From Candidatus Poribacteria bacterium (lineage in GTDB: Bacteria; Poribacteria; WGA-4E; WGA-3G): DNA of 46,751 bases. The stretch lies in contig JAGWBU010000033.1 of NCBI GenBank assembly GCA_021295735.1, positions 1 to 46,751 of the forward strand, read 5' to 3'. The translations under genes and the position numbers were made by a program. The notes below the pieces were generated by a model. That model searched no databases, was not told where the DNA came from, and saw only the letters and a list, made by a program, of their open reading frames with translations. This document shows positions 44,011 through 46,751 of the stretch, one piece after another; within the stretch, counting starts at the first letter, position 1; each line of letters starts with the position of its first letter.

Positions 44011-44084
44011 GGAATGAAAGAGACTGTCGAGGTTCCGCCAAAGCTTGCAGTAAAATTGATTACATTCCGCACGCAAACTACGAC

Positions 44085-45155
44085 TTACTGCTTCAGTTTT
44101 CCCCAAAGGGTAGTCAGGCGGTTCTTAGGTTCAACTGTATATGACACTTCGCTCGTTACCCAATCAAACATTGGCACGCCATTATCAAATATACCATCCA
44201 AAATATTAAATCGCTCTTTTCCATCAAGCGTGACTGCGTGATTATGATATGAAGTATCCGGCGGAATCTGCTTCAAAATGTCTGCTCCGCCGCCGTATAT
44301 TGTGTAAACGATGTACTTCCCATCATTTGACCATTTGAGGTCTAAGAATTTTACGTGGTTTTCAAGCTTTTCTATGTTTCCCAGGTAGCGCAGCGTATCA
44401 GTTGAGAGTATCTCAATTTCATGCGCGAATCCTGAATACCTATAAACATAAGCAATTTTTTTGCCATCCGGTGAAAAAGCTGGAAAACTTCCGCCTCTAC
44501 TGATTTGGACAACCTCCCCAGTATTGAGATTAAAGAGAAAAACACCTTCTTCGGTGTCATAAGCAATTTGATGTCTGTTCGGCGATAGAGCAACACGGTT
44601 TGTTTCAACCCCCTTTAACAGTAGATGTTTTTTCTTTGGGAGCACTAAATCTGGCGCGGGACCAGGTATGTTAATTATGCTAAATTCAAGATTAATAAAT
44701 TTTTCTATATCATAATTTGGAATAAAATAAATACCGCTTGACGGCGGGGGTGCTCTATTAATGTTTGTAATTATCTGATTGTTTAGAAAAAAAATATCAC
44801 CGTATTGTGAGACCTTGACATCAAGAATCTCTGTAAATATCTTATGTGTTAGGTTGTGCTCTTCTACAAGCACCTCACTTCTATCCACAAGGTAAACGTC
44901 AAATGGAAAAGTCGGATTATCACTCTTGGCAGTGGTAACGATGAAGGGTCCGTTTTTTTGAACGGATAGTTTTTGAATCGGGTGTTTCTGTTTAAACAAC
45001 AAATGTGCGTTGTCTGTATTTTCTACGTCGGCAATCCACAATTCGTTGGGATTATCCGGATGTCTAAAGATAACTTCACCTGTGATCTCAGCGTCCGTTG
45101 CAAGTGACAGGAGAAAGCTTAGCCATAGATATAAACATTTGAGAACGTATTTCAT
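44085..45155 (-). CDS. Exported beta-propeller protein (PD40/TolB-like)
   Basis: A 356-residue protein with an N-terminal signal peptide (MKYVLKCLYLWLSFLLSLAT). The mature part has PD40-type repeats: PDNPNELWIADV, LSPNRHQIAYDTEEGVF, FSPDGKKIAYVY, WSNDGKYIVYTI. It is related throughout to the next, broken gene and both end in LWGKLKQ. It is probably a periplasmic or surface binding propeller; its partner is unknown. Confidence 0.8.
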   Translation of the reverse strand: MKYVLKCLYLWLSFLLSLATDAEITGEVIFRHPDNPNELWIADVENTDNAHLLFKQKHPIQKLSVQKNGPFIVTTAKSDNPTFPFDVYLVDRSEVLVEEHNLTHKIFTEILDVKVSQYGDIFFLNNQIITNINRAPPPSSGIYFIPNYDIEKFINLEFSIINIPGPAPDLVLPKKKHLLLKGVETNRVALSPNRHQIAYDTEEGVFLFNLNTGEVVQISRGGSFPAFSPDGKKIAYVYRYSGFAHEIEILSTDTLRYLGNIEKLENHVKFLDLKWSNDGKYIVYTIYGGGADILKQIPPDTSYHNHAVTLDGKERFNILDGIFDNGVPMFDWVTSEVSYTVEPKNRLTTLWGKLKQ

Positions 45156-45217
45156 GATTTATATCTTCTTTTGCCCTTCTATGGGTTAGGTAGAACTTGC
45201 GAAACCAACATCTATAC

Positions 45218-46188
45218 TCACTGTTTTAGTTTGCCCCAGAGTGTAGCCAATCGATTCGTAGGTTCAACGGCATATACCGATGTGCTCGCCCAATCAAAAA
45301 TTGCCACGCCGAGTTCAAACATATCCAATATTCTTTCAGGAGAACCTCCATCAAGCGGGACCGCAATATTGTGGTAGGTGGCACAATTTTTAAAGAGGCA
45401 TATAGCGAATACTGTGTAAATAATATAATTTCCATCAGGTGACCATTTGAGGTCTATAAAGGAATTGTGAGGCACAAAATCTTTTATAATCTTCATCGGA
45501 CGTAGCGTCTCAAGTGAAATAACACGAATTTCCTTTGTGAAATTCCGACCTTTGTAAACAATGGCGATTTTTTTACCATACGGGGAGATAGTCGGATACT
45601 TTCCACCTCTACTGACGCGAAATTCCTCTCCCGTTGCAATATTGATGAGAAAAACATCTCCGAAAGTTCCAGCGTAAACAAGCTGATCTCCGTTCGGTGC
45701 CCAGTCGACATTAAGGATCCCCACATCTTTTAACTGTGTGACTTTAGGCGCAGGTTTATGCATTCCATTCTTTGGAATAAAAAAGAGACCTCGCTCATGT
45801 GTTCGGACACCGTTTGCAAAGGCAATATCTCCGTTTCGGGAGATGGCAATATCCCATATAATTTGAAATTGCTCGTCTGTTAAGTTACGCGCCCCCGCAT
45901 CAAGTCGATTTGTATTAACAAGGAAAACGTCATCGTTAATAGTTTTTGCATCTTGATCGCCAGCAACGGCTATGAAAGGACCGTTTTTTGGACAGATAGA
46001 TGGCGAATTATATGTTCCTCATTAAATTTAAAAATCGGACGTGCATTGCTAAGGTCATTCACATCGGAAATCCATAATTCGTTGCCTTTGTCTGGGTGTC
46101 TAAAGATAACTTTGCCAGTGAGCTCGGCTTGTGTTGTGAGTGGAAGGACAATCAGACATAGACAGAGAAATCGGAGAAAGTATTTCAT
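45218..46188 (-). pseudogene. Paralogous exported beta-propeller, frameshifted
   Basis: From ATG 46188 a signal peptide (MKYFLRFLCLCLIVLPLTTQ) and HPDKGNELWISDV lead to a stop just after SVQKTVLS near 46000. The homologous sequence continues in the other frame (GPFIAVAGDQD...) to 45218, ending in LWGKLKQ like its neighbour. The neighbour has seven A where this copy has six, so one missing A in a homopolymer explains the break. The restored length is about 323. Either an assembly indel or a real (perhaps slippable) mutation. Confidence 0.8.
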
Positions 46189-46308
46189 GGGGCAAAACAT
46201 TCTTATCGTATAGGTTTACTTGTCATTTACCATGATTGTACATACAAAAAAATAATTGCAAGTGAAATAGAATGACAATTAGTAGGTTATAGGTTAAGTA
46301 GTACTAAA

Positions 46309-46592
46309 CTAAAGTTTGGACAATTTACGCTTTATTCAAGCAGAACTGTTAAAAGGCGGTGTCTGTGCCCGTGAAAAGTTGTTATATTTTCCGCAAGTTT
46401 GCAAACTGAAAGAAACTCGCAGAAAAATATTTTGGCAGCAGCCCCAGCGGGCGGAATGTTTATAGAAATACAGTAATCCACACCTCTTTAGCCCCAGCGG
46501 GGCGAAATGTGTCCAAGCATTTTTCATAGATGTCCAGCGTTCCGTTCACTTAATTTACTATACGGAAACTATTAAAATTGTCCAAAGTTTAG
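46309..46592. mobile_element. Inverted-repeat element CTAAAGTTTGGACAATTT, 284 bp
   Basis: The left end CTAAAGTTTGGACAATTT (46309-46326) matches the complement of the right end (46575-46592) at 17 of 18 bases. There is no gene inside; two GCCCCAGCGGGGC-type units lie within (near 46441 and 46492), as in the element at 14776. No target duplication is visible. Confidence 0.5.
46441..46513. repeat. Two GCCCCAGCGGG units
   Basis: GCCCCAGCGGGCGGAATGTT followed by TATAGAAA, and AGCCCCAGCGGGGCGAAATG further on, repeat the arrangement at 14924-14990. The paired order (GGAATGTTTATAGAAA first, GAAATGTGT second) is conserved. Confidence 0.6.
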
Positions 46593-46649
46593 AAGCAAAT
46601 CGAATATAAATACGCTTATAGTGTAAGTTTGCTCACCATTTTTCATGAT

Positions 46650-46662
46650 CAGGACTTACGCA
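46650..46662. repeat. CAGGACTTACGCA transposon end
   Basis: Identical to the 13-bp inverted ends of the MITE at 17890. The stop codon of the adjacent minus-strand reading frame lies inside it. Confidence 0.65.
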
Positions 46663-46751
46663 GTCTTGAAGGTTATTGAAGGATTTGAGAGTTGATGTCG
46701 TAAATAATCGTCCAATAAGCTATCTTTAAGCTCATAAATTGTTCTACCAAC
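46656..46751 (-). CDS. C-terminal end of a transposase (partial)
   Basis: The last 96 bases read on the minus strand as 31 sense codons ending at TAA within the CAGGACTTACGCA end. The peptide includes TIYELKDSLLDDYLRHQ and LSNPSITFKTA. A charged C-terminus stopping inside a terminal inverted repeat is typical of an insertion sequence; the rest lies beyond the window. The IS family cannot be named from this piece. Confidence 0.55.
   Translation of the reverse strand, partial: VGRTIYELKDSLLDDYLRHQLSNPSITFKTA

Noticed and set aside
46309-46592. Origin of replication suggested by AT-rich DNA and inverted repeats
   Set aside because: No DnaA-box cluster or dnaA/dnaN neighbours; it is bounded by inverted ends like a mobile element.

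Overview
The window looks like a fragment of a draft genome from an uncultured, heterotrophic, Gram-negative-type bacterium. Neighbouring arylsulfatases, several Gfo/Idh, PhyH, ThuA and enolase-superfamily genes, a full membrane/connecting part of respiratory complex I, and very repeat-rich intergenic DNA together resemble Candidatus Poribacteria. That assignment is inference from gene content only. There is no rRNA or other marker gene here.

Layout. 1-8.1 kb: the end of an unknown gene, a Gfo/Idh/MocA oxidoreductase, an MFS transporter, a HEPN-like gene overlapping a MazF/PemK toxin, two sulfatases and a D-2-hydroxyacid dehydrogenase. 8.1-14.5 kb: a MITE-like element, an operator-like inverted repeat, a frameshifted PIN toxin with a small overlapping partner, an XPB-type helicase with a DUF790/Bax1-type nuclease, an AAA ATPase with a PD-(D/E)XK-like C-terminus, and a seven-blade WD40 protein. 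14.5-19.7 kb: ThuA-like, enolase-superfamily, lipoprotein and PHP genes separated by three MITE-like elements. 19.7-31.7 kb: nuoABCD-x-H-y-IJKLMN, where x and y are unrecognised small membrane proteins (y is frameshifted) and nuoEFG are absent. 31.7-37 kb: another MITE, tRNA-Gln(CTG), a DUF1801-like gene, tRNA-Glu(CTC), a DUF255 thioredoxin-fold protein, and a two-gene ATPase module. 37-41.2 kb, minus strand: a compact seven-gene cluster (CADD/TenA-like, SnoaL-like, HAD, antitoxin, frameshifted MazF, J-domain/SUMF1-fold fusion, PhyH). 41.2-46.8 kb: another MITE, a second PhyH, two small membrane proteins, an MDR oxidoreductase, two paralogous exported beta-propellers (one frameshifted), a further inverted-repeat element, and the 3' end of a transposase at the right edge.

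How it fits together. The sulfatases, dehydrogenases, ThuA and enolase-superfamily proteins fit scavenging of sulfated or acidic sugars. The nuo cluster supplies the membrane proton-pumping part of complex I. The HEPN/MazF, PIN, second MazF, XPB-Bax1 and ATPase modules are defence- or stress-like accessory genes. Most intergenic DNA is built from at least four families of short elements with terminal inverted repeats, several with visible target-site duplications. One 152-bp element has the same 13-bp end as the transposase gene at the window edge, which suggests that transposase could mobilise it. Four genes are broken by single frameshifts, three of them explained by one missing base in a homopolymer. 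These are either assembly errors or real decay.
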